Source of the DNA: Maniola hyperantus
Lineage: Eukaryota; Arthropoda; Insecta; Lepidoptera; Nymphalidae
NCBI RefSeq assembly: GCF_902806685.2
Contig: NC_048537.1
Span: 9,322,720-9,386,719 of the forward strand
DNA: 64,000 bases
Direction of reading: 5' to 3'
The number at the start of each line of letters is the position of its first letter. The first letter of the stretch is position 1. Made by a program: the position numbers and the translations under genes. Positions 25,701 to 34,965 of this stretch are shown piece after piece. The notes beneath the pieces were generated by a model. The model was given only the letters and a program-made list of their open reading frames with translations, was not told where the DNA came from and did no database searches.

Positions 25701-28700
25701 CTCAGCAGATTGAAACCTAATATAGAGTGATGAAAAAATCTGATTCCTGACCATCAGTTTGATTCAGGGAAAAAGCACTCGACAATCGATCAAGTACACA
25801 GAATAACAATATAATTGAAAGAACACTAGAAGAAAAGAAAGTCTGTTCAACGTATTTCTTGATGTAGCACAAGCCTTGATAAAGTCTGGCATTGAAGGTC
25901 TTGTTCAGAAACTAAAAGTATTACTTCCTCAACCATTTGCAAACATATTAGAATCATACTATCTGATAGAGTATTTTCGAGTGAGGCAAGAGGGAAGCTT
26001 ACTCCAAACTCAAGGTGATCAAAGCTGGAGTACCTCAAGGAAGCGTTCTGGACCTGTCCTTTATCTCCTGTTACACGTGTGATCTTCCACAACCCGATCA
26101 CAATACCATCGCTACTTTTGCCGATGATACTGCTATCATAGCTGTGGGTAATACTCACCAGGAGGCATCGGGAAAAGTTCAATAGCTCTAAATGAACTAC
26201 ATAAATGGGACGAAAAAATGGAGAATAAGACTTAACGATTCCAAGCTGCCCATATTGATTTTACTAATAAAATACCAAAATATTATCCCATTTATATTGA
26301 CCAACAAAAGATACCCTATGCTAACACGGCAAAATATCTTGGAATGACTCTTGACACAGTAAGCTACGCTGGAAAGCACATGTCAAGAAGAAAAAAAGAA
26401 GAGCTAGAGTTACGGTACAAAAAATTGTACTGGCTCATAGGCAGAAACTCATCACTGTCAACTAAAAATAAGATACTATTATACAAACAAGTCCTAATGC
26501 CAGTGTGGACTTATGGTATCCAGTTGTGGGGCTGTACCAGAAAGACCAATTTACTAATAATTCAGCGATTCCAAAATAAAGTGCTTAGGGGTATCGTCAA
26601 TGCACACCTGGTACGTCAGGAATGTAGACATTCATCGCGATCTCCAAATGGGCTTCGTGGACACAGCTTTAGCAAAACACGCTAAATCCCACGAACGTAG
26701 GCTCCATGACATGTTAAGCGTCGAGGCTATCCAGCTCCTCGACAACACCGACCTAATACGTAGACTTAAGAGGACAAGCCTTTTGAGCTAGTGTAGTTAT
26801 AGTGGAAAGTGTAGTGCTAGTGCAAATCAAAGATCACACGAACAAAGTGAAGCATAGTGCTAGTGCAATTTAAAGAACACAAGAACAAAGTGTCTCCAAT
26901 AAGGTATCTTAACTATAAACTAGCTAAGTCAATGGACAGATTCTTAGGTATAAGTACGTTTATAAGTTTAGGTTAATATAATATTGCTTATTAGCCTCTT
27001 TCATAGGCTAGATTGTAATGGTAGTAAAGTACTGGTGACAGTGCTTTACGACAAAAAAAAAAAAAAAAAAAAATATGCATGTTTTTTTTGAGAACTTTTA
27101 AACTTTTTTGATTTGATTTCCATCATTTAATAACTACTTTATGAGAATATTTTAGATTTGACTTACCTATAGACTGGTGACATTGCGATGCATAAAATGT
27201 ATTATTAGATTGTTTTAGGTAACCAAATCACATCCCTGCACCATTTATGGTAATAATAAATGTCGTTTTTGCGTTTAGCGAAGATACGAAATATTGAAAT
27301 ACTGGCAGATTCAATAGCACTGTGATAATATAATCGCTCGACATTAAGATGGGTTGCACAGTTGTTTAAGTTTTTATTGTTAAAGCCTATCAAATTAATG
27401 CTTGTGTTGATAGCGATTCGAATCAGAGAAAATACATTCTGAAATAGCTGTAATACTAAACAAAATTTCAGATCAAACGCTATTGCTAATGAGATCACAG
27501 GCGCTTGTGTAACTTATCAAGTTAACGTGATCTATGCTGTCATTCAACGGGACGGGAAAGAGACACAAAAGTTTCAGTTCTGTAAGATTCTTTAAACTTT
27601 TGATGTCGGTTTTGAAAAACGGTGTGATGTTCTGTAAACATTATCGGATGTGCTTCATTTTAAGGGTGCCGAGTTTAGCGATCTGGACCCAGCTCGCCAA
27701 TGTTGATGAACATCGAACCACTAAAAAGTTAATGGACATAACGGTGTTTGTTTTAATGTAGTTTTTCAGTACTACCTACTGATTTTTGCTTTATGATGTT
27801 TTCCCCGCTTCGGCGGTAGATGTATGGACGAATTCAAACCGTAAAACTTGTGAGCTTAATCCTTTTGTTTTTGAAGTTATAGTTTTTTCGTCAACGAAAT
27901 CGAAACGAAGCGTACTGTTTCTCAAATTCGGATCGGACTAGGCACCAGCGTTGCAAGATTTTGTTGAGGGGTTTTGTTATCTTACTTAGATTATTATTTC
28001 ACAGAGGGGTCCGAACAAAGCTGCCCATACATTCAATGATAGTAGTAGCAGTAAGTGACAGTAACATTCATCATCATTGGAGATATTAAACAAGCTCGCA
28101 CCAATAGTCACTATGCCTTTCTGATCACCTATGCTAGCATTGACTACTCTATTTTGCTCTCGCTCAAACTTTTGATTTGCAACATAAAAGAGAAATGAGG
28201 TATGATTTTATTTTGTTATCTCGCCCACACTACATTAATCTTTTGAGTTATCTAACTTTTATTATTCATAATATCTTTAAATCTATTTTATTATTGAAAA
28301 TGATAACTTGTTATCAACGCGACGAAAGTAAAAAACACTCGCAAACTAAGCCATTCTTAAAAAATTTCATAGTCTATTACAGACTTACGTTTACAGAAAT
28401 ACCTGTGTCGATAATATTTGTTTGTAAAAACAAACAAAGAAATTCGTTAAACACATAACTAATTTACTTTCTATTACTTTTTATTACATGAAAAAGTTTA
28501 ATAATTCTTTTTATTTAATCTTACGAGCACTAAACCAGATAAAAAGCCTTTATCTAATAAACTATAACCATATTATCCTTTCCATTATGTAGATGTGTAT
28601 TAAGATTTGGATTGGATTTGGATTGGTGGTGACTAGATTCAAAAAATATATTTAGTATGGTTTCAGATTTCAAGGACAGTCTCAAAGAGATACGCACGTG

Positions 28701-31700
28701 TACGGCGCCACAGGCAGTGACTTAGACCTGTTGTTTCCGGAAAGAATACGACACAAAACTGTGGGAGTAAGTTTTAGACAATATGTAAATGATAGGTCAA
28801 AAAGTAACGTAAAACTAATGGCACTACGTTTAGATTTTTCTGTTTAGCCATCTGGGGGCACGGTAGTGTCCAAGTCGAGCAAAAGACGAGTAAACAAACA
28901 TTTAAGATCTGTTGTACCTTTGTAGCTGTGGGTAAAGGTAGAAGTGACATTTTAGTTTCCAAGAGTAGATACAGTACGCGGCGGAAAATAATGTACATCG
29001 ACCTTTGGAAAATATAGCGGTTTTGTAGAGCGTTGTCTCTGTCGTTGAGACCAATAAAACGTCACATAGATATGAGTGACAGAGACAACGCTCTACAAAG
29101 CCGAAATCTCATTCTAAAGGCTGATGTACATTATTTTCTGCCCTAATCCTCTACTCCCAAATTACAAGTTTGTAACTAATTTAATTACGAAATATCTTCA
29201 AGTCAGAGTTTCCTTAATTTATGACCAATTTTTTACCATATTTTTTTAATTTTTGATGGGACTTATTTGATTTTATTGAAATATCACATTTTTTGCTTCG
29301 TCTCTTTCTACTATATTTCTATACAGACAGAGGACAGGACTGAGACAGGGCATTCACAGTTTTGAAACAGACTTACATATATTGCGTTATGTTTCACTGA
29401 AATTAATTTTGTTTTAGGATTTCACACCTTCCCCAACGGATTCAGCGATAATGAATGGGCGGATGGCAAACGGCGACGCGCGGAGAGAGGATGTCAGTGT
29501 ACATTCAAAAAATAAAAACTGGTACTCACACCTCTGCAATAGATGGCTGTCGTTAATTGGAGTAAGAATAATCGATAATTACTTATAGTCCGTACAAAAT
29601 GATTTCTCACGTACAATTTTAACTCTATATGTCAACTGTCGTATCAAAAGTACGGTTCACCTTTAAAACAAGGATTGAAATCGTACTTTTGTCATGAAAT
29701 TTGACATAAAGTTATAATAGCGCGTGAGAAGTCATTTTATACGCATTAGTATACATCATTTTTAACTTTCGTCGTCGATGTCCCACGTGATTTTAATAAC
29801 CTAAATCCACGCGAACGAAGTCGCGGGCATCAGCTAATACGAAATAAATTTTGATTAAGTTTTTTTATTTTGGTGATATTTCAGGTGGCAATCAAATTGC
29901 TGCTAATGGTTTTAGTTAACTGGATGTACGCCATCGGTTGTTTATCCATTCTGTGGCTCCTGTGGCTCTACATCGGCGCTGCCAACCCGGCCGTGAAGCC
30001 CGGCCGAGCTTCGGAGTTCAGATTCTTCCACTGGTTGAAAATTGCTTTTCTTCAAGCTATAGGGTAAGGCACAGTGATCTATACTAGTACAAGTTCGCTA
30101 GACCTGCTATTGTCGACCTGAAGCCAGTGGCGGATTTGCCCTAATGCCCAATAGGCCCGGGCCTACGGCGGCCAGATATAAGGGGCGGTCAATCGTTGCA
30201 AAAAATTCACTGATGTTATGGTAAAAGTTGTGATAAAACTTGACAATAAAGTAAATAGGCTACTTGACACTTTTTTTAAGTTGGTCTTAAATGGTTAATA
30301 TTTGTCCTATTATATCAAAAAAATTAACACTATATTTTTTTGCGCCCTAAAAACCGTAAAACTTTAATTTAAAAATATATTTTTCTTAGCCACGTGAAAA
30401 CACTGTCGGCCATGTTTGGCCGATAGATTATCTGTGCTCTGACGTCATGCATTTGTAAACAACAGCATAACCTCCCAAAGTTTAATAAACATGACTTCTA
30501 TACTAGTTTACATGAAAAATATAGTAATTATCGTTATTGTATCATCCGAGAATGTAAAAAACGCATCGATAAAGACCACTGGAAAGTTGTGGATTAGAGT
30601 GCCCAGTGAAATAAATATACGTAACACGCAAAGACTTGCTTAAAGGGATCCTATGACTACGACTTCAACCCAAATTTATTTTTGCAAAGATCACTTTGTT
30701 GTGAGTCTTACTTAATAACTTATTCAATTTAAAGAGAAAGCGATATTTTTTACGTTTACTATGAGTTTTTAGAAATATATAAAAACTAGCTTATGCTCGT
30801 GACTTCGCCCGCGTGGACTTCATAAATTTCAAACCTCCATTTAACCCACTCAGGGTGGAATTTCAAAAAATCCTTTCCTAGTGGATACCTTCTCTTTACC
30901 TACAAAGAACACACGCACCAAATTTCATGTATCTAGAACCAGCTGTTTAGATGTTTAGGCTGTGCGTTGATATATAAGTTAGTCAGGACTCTAAATTTTA
31001 TATATATGGATACTACGTTAGTCCCCGCGTGACATAGGGATGACATTTCTTTGTTTACATATTTAATGACGTCACATCATGGCTGACAGCGTTTTCTGCG
31101 TTTCAAATAAAAAAAAACTGTATTTTTAAAATTGGATTTATATATCCATCCTGCGTTTTAATAATTGTTATTGATATATTTCGTTGTCTTAAGCAAAATA
31201 CTATAATAAATAATCATTTATTGGACGGAATTAGATATGAGTCAAGTAGCCTATTCATTATGTAGTCTATAATATAATTATGATGAGGGCTGCGAAAAGC
31301 GCGGCTGGTACCTACTTAAGTATTACATGCCCTGGGGCCTAGGGCGGCCAAGAGTACAAATCCGCTACTGCCTGAAGCAACTTGATTTTTGCCATTCTAG
31401 AGCTGATAGCAGCAGTGAGCGTATTCGGAACTACTAAATGTTAATGATGAGACAGTGTCAATACGCACACCATTGAAAAAAAAATCAATTTTAATTCCCA
31501 GTTCCGTGGGGTGGTGGAGCGCTTAAAATCTGCACAAAACATAACTGTCATTTTGTATGGCTCACCTGTATATCACTTCACCATTTGAAAGGTACATCCA
31601 GATGTTCATAGGCTATAAATGTATAATAGATGAAATTGCCTCCGAGCGGAGCCGGGCGGATCAGTTAATCCATACTTTAATATTATAAATGCGAAAGTGT

Positions 31701-32651
31701 GTCAGTCTGTCTGTTACCCTTTCACGACGCATCCGTTCAACCGATTTTGACGAAATTCGGTACAGAGATAGCTTGCATCCCGGGCAATGTTGGCAGTTAC
31801 TCTGATTCAATGATAAAAGTTAATCTGATTTACGATAAAATTAATCGCGATTTGCGACTAAACTTAATTAATCGTAAACATTTCATTACGATTAATTAAT
31901 TTTAATCGTTAATGGTAAATCGCTATTAAAATATATGATTAAATATATTGTTGTAAAAGTACCACAATCCTTTTTAACCGACTTCCAAAATAGGAGGAGG
32001 TCTTCAATTCAGCGCGCATGTATTTTTTTGTTTTTTCCTATGTATGTACAACGATGTACTAAACAGACAAGCAATAGTGAGCTAGTGCCTACAAATAGCG
32101 ACTGTGTAAATGCAACAAGCAATTACGCTAGCTCAGTCTTGTAATTTTTTTCTTGTTTTGAAAATACTTACGATTAATGTTTAATTTTATTAATCGCGAT
32201 TACGATTAATATATTAATCGCGATTGACGTAATCACAATTAAGTTCAATCACGATTAATTTAATCTGATTAAAATTAATCAAATTAACTAATTGATTAAA
32301 AAAATGATTGATTAATGCCAACACTGATCCCGGGGAAGTACAGAGGCCATAGGCTACTTTTATCCTGGAAATAAATCAGTCAATCAGTTCCCACGGCATT
32401 TTTAAAAACCTAAATCCACGCGGACGAAGTCGCGGGCATCATCATATCTAGTAGTTGATAAACAAATTAATATATATGAACGTGCTCTTTACAGAAAGCG
32501 GCCGTTAGAATACGAACAATTGGTAGTGACGCCGGTGCACTCGGACATCGCCGTGGAACAAGAGAGGCTCAACGATGACAACGAAGACTTCGCCTCGCGC
32601 CGGCGCTACCACCAGTCCACAGCTCTACAGGGTCATCTTGTCAGTGTTTAA
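16578..32651 (+). CDS. SLC12A8: SLC12A8-like cation-chloride cotransporter family protein
   Basis: Membrane transporter of the SLC12/APC superfamily, closest to SLC12A8 (CCC9), whose substrate is debated. Exons found: 16578-16766, 16845-17025, 17497-17642, 17985-18219, 21456-21657, 22306-22540, then a gap, then 28667-28766, 29418-29561, 29885-30063 and 32495-32651. Phases agree except across the gap. The first six exons give 396 codons: a hydrophilic N-terminus, then the hallmark GTWDGVFTSCLINIFGVIVF in TM1, SGGVYF near TM3, NVAGVKWVIKLQ and GINMSGDLKNP. The last four give 194 codons with a late membrane pair (exon at 29885) and a C-terminal DFASRRRYHQS that mirrors the DFATRDRYHHS end of vertebrate SLC12A8. 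The exon for the PVAA...LTYVAVDYSYFS region was not found. The ATG at 16578 opens the frame. All other CCC members lack this short tail, so SLC12A8 is a firm choice. Confidence 0.92.
16845..17025 (+). CDS. SLC12A8: SLC12A8 exon 2 (TM1)
   Basis: Acceptor aattttag, donor gtaagt, phase 0 to 1. Encodes PWWKSNFF, then LFGTWDGVFTSCLINIFGV and the FLRSGWMVGQAG motif, the CCC-family TM1 signature. Confidence 0.95.
17497..17642 (+). CDS. SLC12A8: SLC12A8 exon 3 (TM2-TM3)
   Basis: Acceptor tttttacag, donor gtatgt, phase 1 to 0. Encodes ALISVLSAVGICERCRIESG and GVYFILAHTLGSRLGGALG, closely matching the family pattern. Confidence 0.95.
17985..18219 (+). CDS. SLC12A8: SLC12A8 exon 4 (TM4-TM5)
   Basis: Acceptor tttttacag, donor gtaaat, phase 0 to 1. 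Encodes ALNVFGFGESMADLIGTND, then a membrane helix and NVAGVKWVIKLQ followed by LDFFVGSFT, both conserved in SLC12A8. Confidence 0.95.
18310..18543 (-). mobile_element. tRNA-derived SINE
   Basis: On the minus strand it starts with box A TAGCCTAGTGG and box B GGTTCGATCCC, runs through GAGGAAACCTGCATGCCTGA and ends TGATGGGTTGATCATGATGA with a (TGA)n tail. This is the most complete copy of a family present at least nine times in the window. Confidence 0.85.
18544..18800. repeat. T-rich low-complexity tract
   Basis: Runs of 4-9 T separated by single A, G or C. It lies next to the 5' end of the SINE. Confidence 0.7.
18951..21230 (-). mobile_element. CR1-like non-LTR retrotransposon, reverse-oriented, in SLC12A8 intron 4
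   Basis: On the minus strand, open segments at 21206-20931, 20903-20466, 20499-20044 and 19998-19321 together cover a pre-RT region, the RT and its C-terminal part. Motifs include DMTKAFDFVDHKILL, GVPQGSVLGPLLF and MVLYADDCTII. The few frame breaks show it is fairly recent but dead. The 3' end at 18951-18992 is seven exact ATTTGT units, the short-repeat tail seen in CR1/Daphne-type LINEs. The 5' end is probably truncated near 21230. Confidence 0.85.
21456..21657 (+). CDS. SLC12A8: SLC12A8 exon 5 (extracellular loop and TM6)
   Basis: Acceptor ttactttag, donor gtaaga after GGGACAGG, phase 1 to 2. Encodes the glycosylatable NNTWADYQENYT loop and FGVFFPTITGILAGINMSGD, the TM6 signature. Confidence 0.95.
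22215..22330 (+). repeat. Tandem repeat carrying a decoy splice acceptor before SLC12A8 exon 6
   Basis: Three related units of about 35-43 bp begin near 22217, 22259 and 22291, each starting TTNGTAC(A/C)TTTTC. Units 1 and 3 both hold TTTTCAGAACTTTTCT and a following ATCTGATGT. Unit 3 is the real exon start. Unit 1 would splice at 22231 and meet a TGA after 16 codons. Unit 2 has lost the AG. Confidence 0.85.
22306..22540 (+). CDS. SLC12A8: SLC12A8 exon 6 (TM7-TM8)
   Basis: Acceptor ccttttcag, donor gtaagt, phase 2 to 0. Encodes TFLYLMFIITLAATVSRDAL through YVSSMSSCLGAMYGTPRVLQ to LEILGHG. The acceptor lies in a short tandem array, with an almost identical upstream copy of acceptor and exon start at 22221-22250. 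Confidence 0.94.
22568..22580. repeat. Target-site duplication, left copy
   Basis: AATATGCATGTTT, repeated exactly right after the A-tail of the LINE. Confidence 0.88.
22581..27071 (+). mobile_element. Jockey-like non-LTR retrotransposon, degenerate, in SLC12A8
   Basis: A 4.5-kb LINE bounded by a 13-bp target-site duplication (AATATGCATGTTT at 22568-22580 and 27072-27084) and ending in an A-run at about 27052-27071. ORF1 relics hold three zinc-knuckle-like motifs at 23650-23830, the clearest KCLHCGEAHPANYRGC. An endonuclease relic has FIIGGDFNAK near 24530 and DHSPI near 24765. The reverse transcriptase relic has AGVPQGSVL near 26025 and FADDTAI near 26110. Frames are broken many times, so it is inactive. 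The order ORF1 zinc knuckles, endonuclease, RT and poly(A) tail fits the Jockey group. Confidence 0.88.
27072..27084. repeat. Target-site duplication, right copy
   Basis: AATATGCATGTTT, identical to 22568-22580. Confidence 0.88.
27085..28666 (+). other. Intron sequence where a missing SLC12A8 exon would be expected
   Basis: I read this stretch in all frames for a PVAA...LTYxxVDYxYF membrane segment preceded by KGPNK and did not find it. Open frames at 27205-27498 (-), 27534-27761 (+) and 28177-28458 (+) do not resemble the family. I see no clear repeat here either. Confidence 0.5.
28667..28766 (+). CDS. SLC12A8: SLC12A8 exon after the gap (cytoplasmic)
   Basis: Acceptor ggtttcag, donor gtaagt. 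It needs two bases from a preceding exon, then reads FQGQSQRDTHVYGATGSDLD and LLFPERIRHKTVG to phase 0. The other two frames are closed. The YG..GSDLDLLFPER pattern fits the region just before the C-terminal membrane pair in SLC12A8. Confidence 0.82.
28980..29142. mobile_element. Fold-back MITE in SLC12A8 intron
   Basis: Inverted arms of about 64 bp with few mismatches. The outer ends read GGCGGAAAATAATGTACATC and its complement, and the inner part is TGTAGAGCGTTGTCTCTGTC. The loop is about 35 bp. Confidence 0.8.
29418..29561 (+). CDS. SLC12A8: SLC12A8 exon (cytoplasmic, ends WYSHLCNRWLSLIG)
   Basis: Acceptor gttttag, donor gtaaga, 48 codons in phase 0. It ends NWYSHLCNRWLSLIG, which matches the FYTHMCNPWVSLLG segment of vertebrate SLC12A8 in position and pattern. 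Confidence 0.9.
29885..30063 (+). CDS. SLC12A8: SLC12A8 exon (C-terminal membrane pair)
   Basis: Acceptor gatatttcag, donor gtaagg, phase 0 to 2. Encodes VAIKLLLMVLVNWMYAIGCL, then WLYIGAANPAVKPGRASEF and FRFFHWLKIAF, matching the IG.A.PG...GSASNFSFFRW motif. Confidence 0.94.
30125..31370. mobile_element. hAT-type element with 8-bp target duplication, hosting a P-like element
   Basis: The ends are inverted: CAGTGGCGGATTTG at 30125 and CAAATCCGCTACTG ending 31370. An exact 8-bp duplication CCTGAAGC flanks it (30117-30124 and 31371-31378), as expected for the hAT superfamily. No hAT transposase is visible. Most of the interior is the P-like element at 30256-31253. Confidence 0.85.
30256..31253 (+). 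mobile_element. P-element-like transposon remnant with THAP domain, copy 1
   Basis: Inverted ends TAGGCTACTTGAC and GTCAAGTAGCCTA. Inside, a decayed THAP-type (C2CH) zinc finger reads RYCIIREC near 30532, then a frameshift, KLWIRVPSE-type sequence and FCKDHF near 30681, followed by GTGAGT that looks like a splice donor. THAP domains are typical of P-element transposases. No catalytic domain is left. Copy 2 is at 34966-36138. Confidence 0.7.
31669..32451 (+). mobile_element. Helitron-like element, interrupted
   Basis: It starts TCCATACTTTAATATTATAA after A and ends CGAAGTCGCGGGCATC...CTAG before T, the Helitron pattern of TC start, CTAG end and A/T target. It is split by a 542-bp hAT-type insertion. 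Related copies are at 6051-6399 and elsewhere in the window. Confidence 0.75.
31785..32326. mobile_element. Non-autonomous hAT-type element with 8-bp target duplication
   Basis: Ends CAATGTTGGCA and TGCCAACACTG are inverted. The exact 8-bp duplication ATCCCGGG flanks it at 31777-31784 and 32327-32334. Both subterminal regions are dense in TTAATCG/CGATTAA words, as in hAT transposase-binding arrays. No transposase remains. Confidence 0.85.
32495..32651 (+). CDS. SLC12A8: SLC12A8 last exon with stop
   Basis: Acceptor tctttacag. The frame completes a Gly codon, then reads KRPLEYEQLVVTPVHSDIAV and NDDNEDFASRRRYHQS, ending LVSV and TAA at 32649-32651. Confidence 0.93.
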
Positions 32652-33300
32652 TGTTTCCATTTTTACTATTGTTATTAATATACTTAACCATTTTAACTAT
32701 AAATATATTTAAGTAAGCATAGAAATAATCTGTTCAATAATTTATACATTAATTATGATTTATGACTATGAAAATCGTATTTATTGATAGCATGTAATGT
32801 AGTAAATAATAATATTAGATGAACTCTAGAGCTTCAATGATATGATATGACTGACTTTTAGATGATTCGCTTGGTTCGTTGTGATAATTTTACTATATTA
32901 ATTGCTGCTAATGAGTGACATTTTTTAGCAGTTTACAATAATTTTAATAGTGAAATGTTAAATACGTACCATATAAGGTTTAGTAGCTGTAAGCTAAATA
33001 CCTCGAGCCCCTTCACGTTTCTCCAGCGAACATGATATGCGCAGCGCAAGTGCTGCAGCAATGCAAAAAAAAAATTGTATAAAAAATAATTTGAAATAGG
33101 TCAAATACTTTGCGATTTTACATGACGCTACGCTATCGTCGCGCCTACGCGACACTAGCGCACTGCGCAGTGTTCAGGCGTTAACGCGGTGCAAGCGTCG
33201 CGTTTTCGCGGCCTCTGCGCTACGTATAATAATATTATGTTCGACGAACGCCTACGAGAAACTCAAGTGTCTAGACTGTAGGAGTTCTAATATAAAAAGT
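32652..33300. other. Region downstream of SLC12A8
   Basis: AT-rich probable 3' UTR and spacer to about 33000. From 33010 to 33250 the sequence is CpG-rich (GCGCAGCGCAAGTGC, CTACGCGACACTAGCG) with roughly inverted ends, perhaps an old MITE. No gene is seen. Confidence 0.4.
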
Positions 33301-33325
33301 TGCAACTTGGTACCTATTGAAACTT

Positions 33326-33486
33326 CAGTGCGACAAGGCTATCTTGGCGCGTGGCGAAAATCGGAACTAACTTTGCCGTCAAGTGTCTCCTTTGTTCTTG
33401 TTTGAATATTTTAAGCCTTTGTTCTCAGCTTCAACAGCGCCCCACTGTCAATGTCATCCAAGTGCCAAGAGAGCCTTGTCGCACTG
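33326..33486. mobile_element. Short MITE with CAGTGCGACAAGGCT ends
   Basis: Inverted ends CAGTGCGACAAGGCT and AGCCTTGTCGCACTG with the right one preceded by AAGTGCCAAGAG, matching TCTTGGC on the left. About 161 bp, not coding. The start CAGTG suggests hAT, but I see no clear 8-bp duplication. Confidence 0.7.
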
Positions 33487-33490
33487 TACC

Positions 33491-33616
33491 TATAGTACGC
33501 GACTGGTCGAGGCCCCCGCGCTAACCCGGTGAGGGCAAGCACGGGTGACGTGCGGGTGTGCGTGGCGTCCCTCCGCCTCATACCTCGATTGCTATCTCAA
33601 CCTGTCGCGTACTATA
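33491..33616. mobile_element. GC-rich MITE family, copy a
   Basis: Ends TATAGTACGCGAC and GTCGCGTACTATA are inverted, with a CpG- and CCCGC-rich core (GGTGACGTGCGGGTGTGCG). The same family recurs at 34258, 41137, 55392 and 58738. Confidence 0.75.
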
Positions 33617-34257
33617 CCTTCTTGTAAAAGGCTGGTTCGGACTACAAATTAGTATATATTTTAATCGACTGGCAAGTACTTTAAGCTTTCATCTATTATA
33701 ATGTTATTGCTTATCTGAGTTGTTTAAATGGCAATGACATGAGCGAGTGAGGGACATGGGGCCTGCCTAGTTGCGACACAGCGTCTTATCAGCTGATGCA
33801 AATTAACTCATCACATTGTTTTCACTGATTTGATCTCCATGAGTAGTTAGTTTCCTTATAACTGTGACCAGGGTCTGATGATCGGGCAGGAAGGTGGCCA
33901 CAGACATTCAGCCCTACTATACGTTCAGCGAGTTTGTCTCGACGAGTAGTTGATAGACAAAATAGTGATCAATGTTAGATGTTGGAGCAGAAAGGTGGTG
34001 GGTAATCAGGTGACAGGTTTATCAACCGTCGAACGTCAAACATTTCATAAGTCGGGTGATTTAAAGTTAACTTTTAATTTACACTTGTTAATTTTTTCTT
34101 CTCTGTCACATAAGTAGGTATTCGACTAAATTATATAGTCCGGACAAGCTTTTTATTTATGATCTTGGACTACTTAAAATAAGCTAGGTACCTAGTATTA
34201 GTATTATAAAATGGCTAATGAATTAATATAATATTATGTAAGATTAGCTTTTGTAGG

Positions 34258-34340
34258 TATAGTACGAGACAGGTTGAAATGGCAATCGGGGAGGGAACGC
34301 CAAATAACCCGATTGTCATCTCGACCAGTCGCGGACTATA
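34258..34340. mobile_element. GC-rich MITE family, copy b (core deleted)
   Basis: Ends TATAGTACGAGACAGGTTGA and TCGACCAGTCGCGGACTATA, subterminal ATGGCAATCGGGGAGGGAACG. The core present in copy c is missing. Confidence 0.75.
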
Positions 34341-34552
34341 GGTACGTCTTCGTTTCGCATATTTGTCAAGGACTAAATCAAATGAGATTAGAAAAGATTA
34401 TTTTTGTAATAAATTTTGTAATACTTAAAAAGTGTGTTTACTTTGCCACGCCACTGCCGTCATACACGATTTGCACAAGCGCAATTAATAAAATTAGTTT
34501 AACGCGTGCTTCCATAACTCTGACAAGTGACTTTGCTTCAAGTTTAAAAGCA

Positions 34553-34729
34553 GCTGTGTTCGTTTGCATCTATTTGTGCGCATGTGCACGAATTGCGCAC
34601 AAAGAGAAGCAAACGAATATTAGGTACCTCACGACTTTAAACTTTAGAGAATTTTAAATTTTAAATTTGCGCGCGCAACTGCGCATGCACAAATCGCGCA
34701 CATGCGCACATAAAACGCAAACGAACATG
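34553..34729. mobile_element. Fold-back element with GTTCGTTTGC ends
   Basis: Left arm TGTTCGTTTGC...TGTGCGCATGTGC and right arm GCACATGCGCACA...GCAAACGAACA are inverted. The core has alternating GC runs (GCGCGCGC) that could form unusual DNA structure. Confidence 0.65.
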
Positions 34730-34965
34730 TCCTTATAATATCTCTATGAACACGATTTACGTCGTAAGGACTTCTTGTACGTTAGCAGTATTATAATTAT
34801 TCTGTGCTTCTTCCCAACGGTAGTACCACAGTTTAACGAAATGCTGTAGTACCTACCCATTAGTGTCCGCTCGCTATTAGGTATGGGTGAGGTATACATA
34901 TTAATCTATGGGGTGAGGTATGGACTATGGTATATATCTGTGGCGGCTACAAACCATCAGTACGG

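Noticed and set aside
27205..27498. Reverse-strand open frame in the gap of SLC12A8
   Set aside because: It reads as a low-complexity, AT-rich frame with no family motif and lies on the wrong strand to be the missing exon.
28177..28458. Forward open frame as the missing SLC12A8 exon
   Set aside because: It is hydrophobic in part but lacks PVAA, LTY or VDY motifs and has no acceptor placed to give the needed phase.
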